Positions 6,815 to 14,571 of a stretch of DNA of 16,265 nucleotides are shown piece after piece. The stretch is taken from assembly GCA_023458875.1 (NCBI GenBank), contig JAEWXO010000043.1, forward strand, positions 1-16,265. Direction: 5' to 3'. The notes beneath the pieces are model-generated. The model ran no database searches. It saw nothing but the letters and a program-made list of their open reading frames with translations, and had not been told where the DNA came from. This DNA comes from Bacillota bacterium. GTDB taxonomy: Bacteria; Bacillota; Clostridia; Oscillospirales; Ruminococcaceae. Made by a program: the position numbers and the translations under genes. Numbering within the stretch: the stretch's first letter is position 1; each line of letters begins with the position of its first letter.

Positions 6815-6843
6815 TAAAAAAAGGGCTGTAAAACACCCCTTTT
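6815..6843 (-). terminator. Terminator of spoVS
   Basis: On the minus strand AAAAGGG pairs with CCCTTTT, with inner TGT/ACA across one G-G mismatch, followed by a T-run. It lies about 40 nt beyond the spoVS stop. Confidence 0.8.
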
Positions 6844-6883
6844 ATATTCTTCAATAATACTTAAAATATAAATATATTATTAC

Positions 6884-7144
6884 TTATCTCTGTTCGCAGA
6901 TAAGCTTTATTGCTGTTCTTTCATCACCATCAATGGTTATGTTGGTAAATGCAGGTATGCAAATTAAATCAACTCCGATAGGAGCGAGATATCCACGAGC
7001 AATTGCAATAGCCTTTATAGCTTGATTAGCAGCACCGGCTCCGACAGCTTGCACTTCAACTGCTTTCTTTTCTCTGATAACACCTGCTATCGCACCAGCT
7101 ACTGAATTTGGTGATGAGTGTGATGAAACTTTTAAAATTTCCAA
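6884..7144 (-). CDS. spoVS: Stage V sporulation protein S
   Basis: This 86-aa protein matches the SpoVS family along its length: the N-terminal EILKVSSHSSPNSVAGA, the central AVGAGAANQAIKAIAIARG and the C-terminal DLICIPAFTNITIDGDERT are all recognisable. SpoVS is a small nucleic-acid-binding Alba-like fold protein needed for late sporulation steps in Bacillus. It is also kept in Clostridia whose sporulation is uncertain, so its presence only suggests a sporulating ancestry. The start is TTG, placed 8 nt after GGAGG; there is no better ATG. The gene follows ymdB on the same strand, a common pairing, but has its own sigma-A-type promoter at 7211-7239. I did not see a convincing sigma-H site. 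Confidence 0.95.
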   Translation of the reverse strand: MEILKVSSHSSPNSVAGAIAGVIREKKAVEVQAVGAGAANQAIKAIAIARGYLAPIGVDLICIPAFTNITIDGDERTAIKLICEQR

Positions 7145-7210
7145 AATGAAAACCTCCTAGTAAAATATACATTCATTTAGTGTGTAAAGAAATCGCTCGG
7201 TTGCAACTAC

Positions 7211-7239
7211 ATTATACATTAATCAAAATACAAATGCAA
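7211..7239 (-). promoter_or_regulatory. Sigma-A promoter of spoVS
   Basis: On the minus strand TTGCAT (7234-7239) and TATAAT (7211-7216) are separated by 17 bp, in the 120-nt gap after ymdB. Confidence 0.65.
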
Positions 7240-7264
7240 TACTTGGAACAAAACTTTGTTAATA

Positions 7265-8029
7265 TTATCTTAGAATCAACCTTTCAATTTTAGTGGATAT
7301 GCCAAGTTTAGTATCAATATTAATGACGATTGCATTAAGAAATGCCGGATTATCGGATTCTACGAACCGAACGGGGGTTTTAAAACGAAGTTTGTCAATT
7401 GCAATAGCTGAAGTTACCCCGAGTACAGAATCCTCAGGCCCGGTCATTCCGACATCCGTAATGTATGCTGTATGATCCTTTAAAATTGTTTCATCGGCAG
7501 TCTGTACATGGGTATGAGTTCCGATAACTGCGGTTACACGTCCTGCAAGATAGTGACCCATGCTCTTTTTTTCGGCAGTTGCTTCGGCGTGGAAATCAAC
7601 AATGATATTGGGAGTGTCAATCAGGGAAAGTATACGGTCAACGACTGAAAACGGATTGTCGAGAGCATCCATATAAACAGTACCCATAAGGTTTATTACT
7701 GCAAGTCTGAATTTTCCGAAGTCAAATATGCCATATCCGTGTCCTATACATCCGTCAGGAAAATTTGCAGGGCGTATTATGTTTTCAAGCTCAAAAATGT
7801 CTTCGGCTTCTTTTCTCCTGAATGCATGATTTCCGGTTGTAATAATATCGGCACCGTAATTTAAAAGCTCATCTGCCGACAATTTTGTTATTCCGTTTCC
7901 GGGTGCAGAGTTTTCTCCGTTTATAATTGTTACGTCTATCTCATACTCCTTTTTGATTTTATAAAGATTTTTTTTTATAAAATCACACCCGGATTTGCCG
8001 ACAACGTCGCCAATAAATAATAAATTCAT
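7265..8029 (-). CDS. ymdB: YmdB-type metallophosphoesterase (cyclic nucleotide/RNA-related regulator)
   Basis: This roughly 254-aa calcineurin-like phosphoesterase belongs to the YmdB family. Metal ligands are visible in order: D8 (FIGDVVG), E39 and N40 (NGENSAPG), N67 and H68 (TGNHAF), H147 (DFHAEA), H172 and H174 (GTHTHVQT). In Bacillus subtilis YmdB hydrolyses 2',3'-cAMP, influences RNase Y and affects biofilm and motility decisions; that role is by homology. I place the start at the second ATG (8029), because AAAGGAG is 8 nt from it but only about 2 nt from the first ATG (8035), and family members begin MN-LFIGD. spoVS follows. The gene is divergent from the Asp23-fakA-recG group. Confidence 0.95.
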   Translation of the reverse strand: MNLLFIGDVVGKSGCDFIKKNLYKIKKEYEIDVTIINGENSAPGNGITKLSADELLNYGADIITTGNHAFRRKEAEDIFELENIIRPANFPDGCIGHGYGIFDFGKFRLAVINLMGTVYMDALDNPFSVVDRILSLIDTPNIIVDFHAEATAEKKSMGHYLAGRVTAVIGTHTHVQTADETILKDHTAYITDVGMTGPEDSVLGVTSAIAIDKLRFKTPVRFVESDNPAFLNAIVINIDTKLGISTKIERLILR

Positions 8030-8053
8030 AGTCATAGCTCCTTTTCATTTTCT

Positions 8054-8081
8054 ATTTTACCACGTATAAATAAAAAAGCAA
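8054..8081 (-). promoter_or_regulatory. Likely promoter of ymdB
   Basis: On the minus strand TTGCTT (8076-8081) and TAAAAT (8054-8059) are separated by 16 bp, about 24 nt from the start codon. It is weaker than the other promoters here. Confidence 0.45.
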
Positions 8082-8091
8082 TGCTTACTTC

Positions 8092-8120
8092 TTGTAATAT
8101 ATTAAATTTTGTGATATAAT
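8092..8120 (+). promoter_or_regulatory. Sigma-A promoter of the Asp23-fakA-recG group
   Basis: TTGTAA (8092-8097) and TATAAT (8115-8120) are separated by 17 bp. The leader to the first gene would be about 120 nt. No clear riboswitch or attenuator is visible in it. Confidence 0.6.
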
Positions 8121-8246
8121 TTAAAAAATATATTCAAACTATAATTGAGATAATGGGATAACATCATGTTTTTTTCTATTCTGAAAATAAACATAAGCAT
8201 TACATTTTTTAATTAACAATTATATTTTTATTAGGAGATGATTTGA

Positions 8247-8597
8247 TTGATAACTGTGGAAAATCATATAGGGAAAATAACCGTTTCAAATAGATATCTT
8301 ACCGATCTGATATGGAATACTGTTACCGGTTGCTTTGGCGTAGTTGATATGAATGCCGGATCTATTTTTGAAGATATTGCTTCATGTTTCAGAAGACGTA
8401 CAGGATCAGGTAACGGTGTTATTATTAAAGTAAAAAACAACAATCTGTTTATAGATATCCATATGTCTGTCACATTTGGTACAAATCTTTCAGCTGTTGT
8501 GAGCAGCCTTAAACATAAAGTAAGGTTTGTTGTCGAAGAAGCAGTAGGAATAACGGTTTCAAAAATAAATGTTTCAATAGATAACATGAAATGTTAG
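8247..8597 (+). CDS. Asp23/Gls24 family protein (YloU-like)
   Basis: This 116-aa protein of the Asp23/Gls24 envelope-stress group contains the typical N-terminal GKITVSNRYLTDLIWNTV segment, a central VIIKVKNNNLFIDIHMSVTFG strand pair, and a C-terminal VEEAVGITVSKINVSIDNM. Members are small cytoplasmic or membrane-associated proteins of unclear biochemistry; in Firmicutes this one precedes the fatty-acid kinase gene, as here. The start is TTG at 8247, 9 nt after AGGAG. The fakA start follows the stop by 15 nt, implying co-transcription and likely coupled translation. Function beyond family membership is not evident from the sequence. Confidence 0.85.
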   Translation: MITVENHIGKITVSNRYLTDLIWNTVTGCFGVVDMNAGSIFEDIASCFRRRTGSGNGVIIKVKNNNLFIDIHMSVTFGTNLSAVVSSLKHKVRFVVEEAVGITVSKINVSIDNMKC

Positions 8598-8612
8598 TCG
8601 GGAGGAAAAAAT

Positions 8613-10256
8613 TTGATAAGCGGAAGCCTTTTTAGAGATGCTGTTATAAACGGCGCAATATGCCTTGAAAGCAACAGACAGCAGATTGATGAACTAAATG
8701 TATATCCCGTCCCGGACGGTGATACGGGAACAAATATGTCAATGACAATGAATGCTGCCAAAAATGAGCTTATGCTTCTGGCTGACGATACAGAAATTTC
8801 AAAAGTAGCTGATGTGGCAGCATCTGCGCTGTTACGTGGGGCAAGGGGAAATTCAGGAGTAATACTTTCTCTTTTGTTCAGAGGATTTTCCAGAGGAATG
8901 AAAAATCTTAAAACAGCAAGATGTGAAAACCTGGCGAATTCCTTGGAGCTGGGAGTTCAGGCTGCGTATAAAGCAGTTATGAAGCCTACAGAGGGTACTA
9001 TTCTTACGGTTGCAAGAATGTCATCACAGGCAGCCCAGGAAGCATTGCAGAGTACAAATGATCTGGTTTTGTTCTGGGAGTCAGTATGCAATGCAGCAAG
9101 CGAAACACTGAAAAAAACTCCGGATTTTCTTCCTATATTAAAAAAGTCAGGAGTTGTTGATGCCGGCGGTAAGGGACTACTTGTTATATTTGAAGCCATG
9201 CTCGACATATTCAAGGGAAATAAAATTTCCTATGTACAGAATAAATCAGACAATAAAAATACCATTTCCGTAGCAGGCTCAGAAAAAAGTGATACTGAAA
9301 TCAAATTCACATACTGTACGGAATTTGTCATAACAAAATCAAAAGAATCCAAGGACTGCGCTTCACTACGGGCATATCTTGAAACTATAGGAGACTGTGT
9401 ACTTGTAGTTGACGATGAGGAAATAATAAAAGTACATGTTCACACAAACAATCCCGGTTCAGCTTTGGAAAAGGCTCTTGGATACGGATCAATTAATCTG
9501 CCTAAAATCGAAAACATGAAATTCCAGCATGACGGCAAGGTAAAGGAAGCTAAACAGCAGAATCAGCGTAAAAATGTTGTCCATGTAAAACCTGTAAATA
9601 AATACGGGTTTGTTGCAGTAGCTGCAGGACACGGACTCGAAGCAATGTTTAAGGACCTCGGAGTTGACAATGTTGTTTCCGGAGGTCAGACAATGAATCC
9701 GTCTACAGATGACATCCTGAATGCTGTGTATCAGACGCCGGCAGAGACAGTATTTATTCTTCCGAACAACAAAAACATCATAATGGCTGCAGAGCAGGCT
9801 ATAAAATTTGCTGACAGAGGCGTATGTGTGCTTCAGACAAGAACTATTCCCCAGGGAATGGCAGCCATGCTTGCATTTGATGAAAGCAGTGAAATTGCAG
9901 AGAACAAATTAAATATGACAAAGGCATTTGAACGCGTATCGACCGGCCTTGTAACATTCGCTGCACGCGATTCTGATTTTGAGGGACACGCAATAAAAAA
10001 AGGTGAGATTTTGGCGCTTGATAACAATAAACTTTCATTCACCGAAAGGGATGTCAGCAGGGCAGTTGTAAAGCTTACAAAAAAACTCATAAAGAATGAT
10101 ACTTCATTTGTTACATTAATATACGGATCAGATGTTACAGATGAAAATGCAGAAAAGATGCAGAAGCTTCTGTCACAGAAATTAAGTGATAAAATAGAAA
10201 TAATGATGATAAACGGCGGACAGCCGGTATACTATTATATGATTTCTGTGGAATAA
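8613..10256 (+). CDS. fakA: Fatty acid kinase subunit FakA (DAK2-domain protein, YloV)
   Basis: This 547-aa cytoplasmic ATP-binding subunit phosphorylates fatty acids held by FakB/DegV proteins, feeding exogenous fatty acids into phospholipid synthesis. The N-terminal DAK2 (dihydroxyacetone-kinase-like) domain (about 8-200) carries the metal/ATP motif NVYPVPDGDTGTNM with D35, D37 and N41, a RGARGNSGVILS loop, PTEGTILTVAR, and VDAGGKGL. A middle domain (about 225-310) and a C-terminal domain beginning near 329 (VAVAAGHGLEAMFKDLG, then SGGQTMNPSTDDI) complete the usual three-domain layout. The start is TTG after GGAGG with 7-8 nt spacing; the same MISG-type opening is common in the family. No fakB/degV gene is present in the window. 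recG lies downstream after a GC-rich hairpin. Confidence 0.93.
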   Translation: MISGSLFRDAVINGAICLESNRQQIDELNVYPVPDGDTGTNMSMTMNAAKNELMLLADDTEISKVADVAASALLRGARGNSGVILSLLFRGFSRGMKNLKTARCENLANSLELGVQAAYKAVMKPTEGTILTVARMSSQAAQEALQSTNDLVLFWESVCNAASETLKKTPDFLPILKKSGVVDAGGKGLLVIFEAMLDIFKGNKISYVQNKSDNKNTISVAGSEKSDTEIKFTYCTEFVITKSKESKDCASLRAYLETIGDCVLVVDDEEIIKVHVHTNNPGSALEKALGYGSINLPKIENMKFQHDGKVKEAKQQNQRKNVVHVKPVNKYGFVAVAAGHGLEAMFKDLGVDNVVSGGQTMNPSTDDILNAVYQTPAETVFILPNNKNIIMAAEQAIKFADRGVCVLQTRTIPQGMAAMLAFDESSEIAENKLNMTKAFERVSTGLVTFAARDSDFEGHAIKKGEILALDNNKLSFTERDVSRAVVKLTKKLIKNDTSFVTLIYGSDVTDENAEKMQKLLSQKLSDKIEIMMINGGQPVYYYMISVE

Positions 10257-10303
10257 AAACATCCGTATAATACGAAAAGATACAGTAATAAAATAATATA
10301 ATT

Positions 10304-10338
10304 GCGGCAGATAATCAATTCTGCCGCTCTGCGTTTTT
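10304..10338 (+). terminator. GC-rich hairpin between fakA and recG, imperfect terminator
   Basis: GCGGCAGA (10304-10311) pairs perfectly with TCTGCCGC (10320-10327) across 8 nt. The T-run (10334-10338) starts 6 nt later instead of at once. A second TCTGC (10328-10332), next to the T-run, could pair alternatively with GCAGA (10307-10311). It may be a partial terminator that tunes recG. Confidence 0.55.
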
Positions 10339-10374
10339 ATTAAAATAAATATACAGCGAATCAAAGGTGATAGG

Positions 10375-12405
10375 ATGACTAATATTTTCAGATCAATAGA
10401 TACATTAAAAGGAGTTGCACGCAAGCGCGCGGAGCTTTACCACAAGCTTGGCATATTTACACCGTTTGATCTTCTTTATTATTTTCCGAGAAGCTATGTG
10501 GATTACAGTAAACCGGTTCCTGTAAACAATGCAGAGCTTAATGAAAACAACGTTATAGAAGGAACGGTTCTGCAAAAGCTTCCGGAACAGAAAATAAGGC
10601 AGGGACTGAGCGTCTATAAAATAATTGCCACAGACGGAGCGGACAGTTTTACTATAGTGTTCTATAATAATGTTTATGCCTCTGATGCACTGAAGATCGG
10701 CGTTAAATATTATTTTTACGGCAAGGTTACCGGAAATATAATAAGACGTGAAATAAGCTCTCCTCAGTATATACAGTCAGATTCTGAGATATTATTAAAG
10801 TCTGTTTATCATCTTACAGCCGGACTTACAAATTCAATGCTCCGTACAAATATTTCAGAATCCCTGAAAATGCTTGAGGCAGGTTCATTTGAGTTTATGC
10901 CGGAGAAAATACTTAAAGAAAACAAAATCTGCGGACTTGAATATGCAATAAAAAACATTCATTTTCCGGAAAGCCGTGAGGCAATGGAAACCGCAAGAAG
11001 ACGTCTGGCATTTGACGAGCTTCTTAATCTCCAGCTCGGAATGAAAATGATGAGAGAGCATAATTGTAAATCATCCACAGACTATAAAATGAATTCACAG
11101 ATAAGTATTAACGAATTTTATGAGGCTGTTCCTTTTAAACTTACAAATTCACAGATAGCAGCAACCAATGATATTATTAAAGATCTTTGCGGAAGCATAC
11201 CGATGAACAGATTGCTCCAGGGCGATGTTGGAAGCGGAAAAACAGTTGTGGCAGCAGCGGCATGTTATTTTTCTGCAAAAAATTCATGTCAGACAGCTCT
11301 TATGGCGCCGACCGAAATTCTTGCAAATCAGCACTACAGAACGATAAGCAGCTTTTTGCTTCCTTTCGGAATAAAAGTGTGTCTTCTCACAGGTTCAATG
11401 ACATCAAAGCAGAAAAACAATATAAAATCAGAAATAGCTGAGGGTGGGTATTCTTTAATAATAGGAACACATGCTATTATTCAGAAGGATATTGAGTTCA
11501 AAAATCTTGGACTGGTTATAACAGACGAACAGCATAGATTCGGTGTTGCCCAACGAAATGCACTTGCCCATAAAGGGAATTCTCCGCACCGTCTTGTAAT
11601 GTCCGCTACACCTATTCCGAGAACACTTGCAATGATGATTTACGGTGATCTTGATATCAGTATTATAAATGAACTTCCTTCAGGCCGTATCCCGGTTGAA
11701 ACATATGCTGTGACAGGAGGCTTCCGTAACCGTGTATACGAATTTATAAAAAGATATCTTTCTGAAGGCAGACAGGCTTATATTGTATGCCCTGTTATTG
11801 AACAGAGTGAATCGGAGCTTAAATCTGCAGTTGAATACAAGGAAAATATTGACAAAGGGGCATTTTGTGACTATAATGTCGGACTGCTTCACGGAAAAAT
11901 GCCGGCAGCTGAAAAAGAAACCGTCATGAATGATTTTAAGGATGGAAGAATAGATCTGCTTGTCTGCACGACTGTCATTGAAGTAGGAGTTGATGTTCCT
12001 AATGCGGTTATTATGATGATAGAAAATTCAGATCGTTTCGGATTATCCCAGCTTCACCAGCTAAGGGGCAGGGTAGGACGCGGCAAGGAAAAAAGCTACT
12101 GTATACTTGTTACTGAAAGCCACAGTCAGGAAACAAAGCAGAGGTTAAAAGTAATAAGCTCAATGACAGACGGTTTTAAAATATCAGAAGAGGATTTAAG
12201 AATGCGCGGTCCGGGAGATTTTTTCGGGCACAGGCAGCATGGTCTTCCGTACTTGAAGATAGCTGATATAGCAGGAGATATCGAGCTTGTTAATCTTACC
12301 CGGTCGATTGCCGAACAGATTACAGCAGCTGACAGCAGACTGACGAGCAGTGAAAATCAAGGACTGAGACGTGAAGTTATGAGACTGTTTTCAAATGTAG
12401 AATAA
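10375..12405 (+). CDS. recG: ATP-dependent DNA helicase RecG
   Basis: This 676-aa branched-DNA translocase regresses stalled replication forks and processes recombination intermediates. An N-terminal wedge/OB domain (about 55-150) grips the fork. The helicase core follows, with Walker A LLQGDVGSGKT (about 280-290), the DEQH box (about 384-387, ITDEQHRFGVAQR), motif III SATPIPRTLAM (about 412), and motif VI QLRGRVGRG (about 562-570). The C-terminal TRG-type region includes GPGDFFGHRQHG. The length is standard. The ATG is 3 nt after GGTGATAGG, with AAAGGTGAT as ribosome site. It follows fakA in the common Firmicutes order, separated by 118 nt with a hairpin. No internal defect was seen. Confidence 0.97.
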   Translation: MTNIFRSIDTLKGVARKRAELYHKLGIFTPFDLLYYFPRSYVDYSKPVPVNNAELNENNVIEGTVLQKLPEQKIRQGLSVYKIIATDGADSFTIVFYNNVYASDALKIGVKYYFYGKVTGNIIRREISSPQYIQSDSEILLKSVYHLTAGLTNSMLRTNISESLKMLEAGSFEFMPEKILKENKICGLEYAIKNIHFPESREAMETARRRLAFDELLNLQLGMKMMREHNCKSSTDYKMNSQISINEFYEAVPFKLTNSQIAATNDIIKDLCGSIPMNRLLQGDVGSGKTVVAAAACYFSAKNSCQTALMAPTEILANQHYRTISSFLLPFGIKVCLLTGSMTSKQKNNIKSEIAEGGYSLIIGTHAIIQKDIEFKNLGLVITDEQHRFGVAQRNALAHKGNSPHRLVMSATPIPRTLAMMIYGDLDISIINELPSGRIPVETYAVTGGFRNRVYEFIKRYLSEGRQAYIVCPVIEQSESELKSAVEYKENIDKGAFCDYNVGLLHGKMPAAEKETVMNDFKDGRIDLLVCTTVIEVGVDVPNAVIMMIENSDRFGLSQLHQLRGRVGRGKEKSYCILVTESHSQETKQRLKVISSMTDGFKISEEDLRMRGPGDFFGHRQHGLPYLKIADIAGDIELVNLTRSIAEQITAADSRLTSSENQGLRREVMRLFSNVE

Positions 12406-12576
12406 CATTATTTTGGGTAAAGATAAAAAAGAATCAAAAAATCCTGATTTTTAACTCAAATCGACCGGATAAATGCGTAAGCCATCTTTTTAATAGTGAA
12501 AATATCATATATAAAATATAAATTTAAAATTTATATATGCAAATATGACAAAGTAATTTTTTTTATTAAAAATGTG
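12406..12576. other. Intergenic region after recG, AT hairpin only
   Basis: There is no gene here. An all-A/T stem ATATAAAT/ATTTATAT (12516-12523 with 12529-12536) is present, and a weak AAAAAT/ATTTTT hairpin lies near 12436-12453. Neither is a convincing recG terminator. Confidence 0.5.
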
Positions 12577-12605
12577 TTGACATTGGTTATCTAATATGAT
12601 AAAAT
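12577..12605 (+). promoter_or_regulatory. Sigma-A promoter of the tRNA cluster
   Basis: TTGACA (12577-12582) and TAAAAT (12600-12605) are separated by 17 bp, about 66 nt upstream of tRNA-Val. Confidence 0.7.
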
Positions 12606-12671
12606 GAATATCGTCGTCAGAGAGAATAACCTTAAGAAATTTTCTTGGAAAAATTAATCTTGATGATGGTC

Positions 12672-12747
12672 GGGAGCATAGCTCAGCTGGGAGAGCATCT
12701 GCCTTACAAGCAGAGGGTCATAGGTTCGAGCCCTATTGTTCCCACCA
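12672..12747 (+). tRNA. tRNA-Val (anticodon UAC)
   Basis: The acceptor GGGAGCA/TGTTCCC has one G-U pair. Anticodon stem TCTGC/GCAGA encloses CTTACAA (anticodon TAC), and the T-loop is TTCGAGC. The 3' ACCA is encoded, unlike the other tRNAs in this window. Confidence 0.96.
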
Positions 12748-12749
12748 AT

Positions 12750-12823
12750 GGTCTGGTAGTTCAGCTGGTTAGAACGCTAGCCTGTCACGCTAGAGGTCGT
12801 GGGTTCGATTCCCATCCAGATCG
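12750..12823 (+). tRNA. tRNA-Asp (anticodon GUC)
   Basis: The acceptor GGTCTGG/CCAGATC has a G-U pair at position 2. Anticodon stem CTAGC/GCTAG encloses CTGTCAC (anticodon GTC). The discriminator is G, as expected for Asp. It starts 2 nt after tRNA-Val and has no encoded CCA. Confidence 0.96.
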
Positions 12824-12841
12824 TTCGCTTGAAAAAGCGAA
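12824..12841 (+). repeat. GAAA-tetraloop hairpin abutting tRNA-Asp
   Basis: TTCGCTT and AAGCGAA form a 7-bp stem closed by a GAAA loop, beginning at the base after the tRNA-Asp discriminator and ending 3 nt before tRNA-Phe. It is probably a structured processing spacer in the precursor. Confidence 0.7.
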
Positions 12842-12844
12842 AAT

Positions 12845-12914
<70 letters not shown>

Positions 12915-12917
<3 letters not shown>

Positions 12918-12929
12918 CTCAATGAGTGC
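12915..12929 (+). repeat. 6-bp hairpin overlapping the 3' end of tRNA-Phe
   Basis: GCACTC-AAT-GAGTGC is a perfect inverted repeat whose first three bases are the final bases of tRNA-Phe. It could pair the 3' trailer against the acceptor end before processing. Confidence 0.5.
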
Positions 12930-12974
12930 AAGACACTTTGTTAGAACAAAAAAATTATTAAAATTTTTTTGTAT

Positions 12975-13047
12975 GCGGATTTAGCTCATCTGGTAGAGCG
13001 CCACCTTGCCAAGGTGGAGGTAGCGAGTTCGAGCCTCGTAATCCGCT
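12975..13047 (+). tRNA. tRNA-Gly (anticodon GCC)
   Basis: The acceptor GCGGATT/AATCCGC is perfect. Anticodon stem CCACC/GGTGG encloses TTGCCAA (anticodon GCC). The T-loop is TTCGAGC and the discriminator is U. No CCA is encoded. It is the last tRNA of the cluster. Confidence 0.96.
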
Positions 13048-13063
13048 TTTAAATATTAAATCT

Positions 13064-13088
13064 AAAGGTCTGGTTCAGACCTTTTTTT
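13064..13088 (+). terminator. Terminator of the tRNA cluster
   Basis: AAAGGTCTG and CAGACCTTT form a perfect 9-bp stem with a 3-nt loop, running into a T-run. Confidence 0.9.
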
Positions 13089-13142
13089 GTTATGGTAAAG
13101 TTTATTTTATAAAATAAATTATTTTATAATGGAGATAATATC

Positions 13143-13173
13143 ACCGGCATACATATATAATTGATATACCGGT
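13143..13173 (+). promoter_or_regulatory. Hairpin in the leader just before the CNNM gene ribosome site
   Basis: ACCGGCATA (13143-13151) pairs with TATACCGGT (13165-13173) with a single C/A mismatch and a 13-nt loop. It ends 6 nt before AAAGGAG. A TATAAT at about 13125-13130, without a good -35, may be the promoter -10. The role of the hairpin is unknown. Confidence 0.45.
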
Positions 13174-13192
13174 ATTTGAAAGGAGAACACCA

Positions 13193-14497
13193 ATGCCTTC
13201 TGACGGGAGTCGGTTTATTATTTTACTTCTGATATTGATAATAATAAGAGCGTTTTATACTGTTTGCGAACACGTATTAATCGAGGTAAATGATGCGAAA
13301 ATAAAGGAACTTGCTGATAGAGAGAAAAAGTACCGTCCACTATACAATATGATATCAAGCCCTGTAAAAATGATAAATACTTTTTCCGTTCATAAGATTT
13401 TATCTGCTCTGTGTATAGAAATGTCACTTATTTTACTGGCTTCAGCATATTTTGAAACAGACGGTATTTTGACGGCTCTCAAATATATTGTTTTACTGAT
13501 TGCTGGAACAATGATTATTTCAGTTTTTACAGATATTATCCCTAAAAGGATTGCTGAAAGAAAAAATGATGAAGCGGCAGCGGCAAAACTTATTCCGTTT
13601 GTAAAAATATTAATTTACACGGTCGGTCTTTTTTCTTCTCTCATAAACTCAGTTGCATTTGTTATCTGCAAATTGCTTGGAATATCGACGTTTGCAAAGA
13701 GCGATGCTGTAACCGAAGAGGAAATCCGTATGATGGTTGAGGCCGGTAATGAAACCGGAGTTATTGAAGAGAGCCAGCGCGCAATGATCAATAATATATT
13801 CGAGTTCAGTGATGTAAAAATATCCGAAATAATGACTCACAGAACTGACATTATAGGCCTTGATATAAATGATAAAATAAGTGATATCGTCTATCTGGCA
13901 ATAAATAAAGGATTTTCACGTATGCCCGTATATGAAAATTCAGTAGACAAAATAATAGGAATCATATATGTAAAAGATTTTCTTTGTCTTGTAGGGTGCG
14001 AAAAGCCTGAAGACTTTCATATAAAAGATTTCATGAGAAAAGCATTATATATTCCGGCAACGAACAAATGTGACGAAGTGTTTGAAATAATGACTAAAAA
14101 GAAAATACAGATGGCTATTGTGGTTGACGAATATGGCGGAACGGCCGGTATAGTTACGATGGAAGATATTCTGGAAGAAATAGTAGGAAATATTCAGGAT
14201 GAATATGATAAGGAGGAGCAGGAAATAGTTGAGGTGTCTGAGGGAACGTATATTATAGACGGTTCAGCTGACCCTGAGGATATACTTCCTGTCCTTCACG
14301 TAAAGCCGCCTGAGATTCACGAATATGATACAATGAGCGCCATGATCGTTGATTTGCTTGGCAGAATACCGGCAGAAGACGAGACGCCGGTTCTTGTATA
14401 TGATAATGTTGAATTTACTGTTTTATTGACTGAGGATAACTGGATTTCAAAGCTGAAAGCAGTAACTCTTAAACCGGATAAAAAAGAAGAAAATTAA
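13193..14497 (+). CDS. CNNM/CorC-type membrane protein with CBS pair (HlyC/CorC family)
   Basis: This 434-aa protein has an N-terminal CNNM (DUF21) membrane domain with hydrophobic segments at about 7-22, 70-85, 96-118 and 140-165, including the conserved small motif PKRIAER. A CBS-domain pair follows (about 213-335, from MTHRTDII to GIVTMEDILEEIVGNIQDEYD), then a C-terminal CorC_HlyC domain (about 345-425, starting YIIDGSADPEDI). Family members are linked to divalent-cation (Mg/Co) transport or homeostasis, and the CBS pair binds adenine nucleotides; hemolysin names are historical. AAAGGAG lies 8 nt before the ATG. A terminator follows at 14504. The specific ion is not readable from the sequence. 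Compared with common members, the first helix has SxxE replaced by a CEH-containing variant. Confidence 0.9.
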   Translation: MPSDGSRFIILLLILIIIRAFYTVCEHVLIEVNDAKIKELADREKKYRPLYNMISSPVKMINTFSVHKILSALCIEMSLILLASAYFETDGILTALKYIVLLIAGTMIISVFTDIIPKRIAERKNDEAAAAKLIPFVKILIYTVGLFSSLINSVAFVICKLLGISTFAKSDAVTEEEIRMMVEAGNETGVIEESQRAMINNIFEFSDVKISEIMTHRTDIIGLDINDKISDIVYLAINKGFSRMPVYENSVDKIIGIIYVKDFLCLVGCEKPEDFHIKDFMRKALYIPATNKCDEVFEIMTKKKIQMAIVVDEYGGTAGIVTMEDILEEIVGNIQDEYDKEEQEIVEVSEGTYIIDGSADPEDILPVLHVKPPEIHEYDTMSAMIVDLLGRIPAEDETPVLVYDNVEFTVLLTEDNWISKLKAVTLKPDKKEEN

Positions 14498-14503
14498 ATT
14501 ACG

Positions 14504-14545
14504 GACTGTCGGATTGATATTTATATTTAATTTGACAGTCTTTTT
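14504..14545 (+). terminator. Terminator after the CNNM gene
   Basis: GACTGTC (14504-14510) pairs with GACAGTC (14534-14540) across 23 nt, followed by five T. It lies 26 nt before the next gene, so that gene may depend on read-through. Confidence 0.65.
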
Positions 14546-14571
14546 CTATTTGAGAAGGAGTGACGGCGTAT

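Noticed and set aside
8264..8587. 107-codon open frame antisense to the Asp23-family gene
   Set aside because: It is a shadow of a conserved gene, with no ribosome site or family match.
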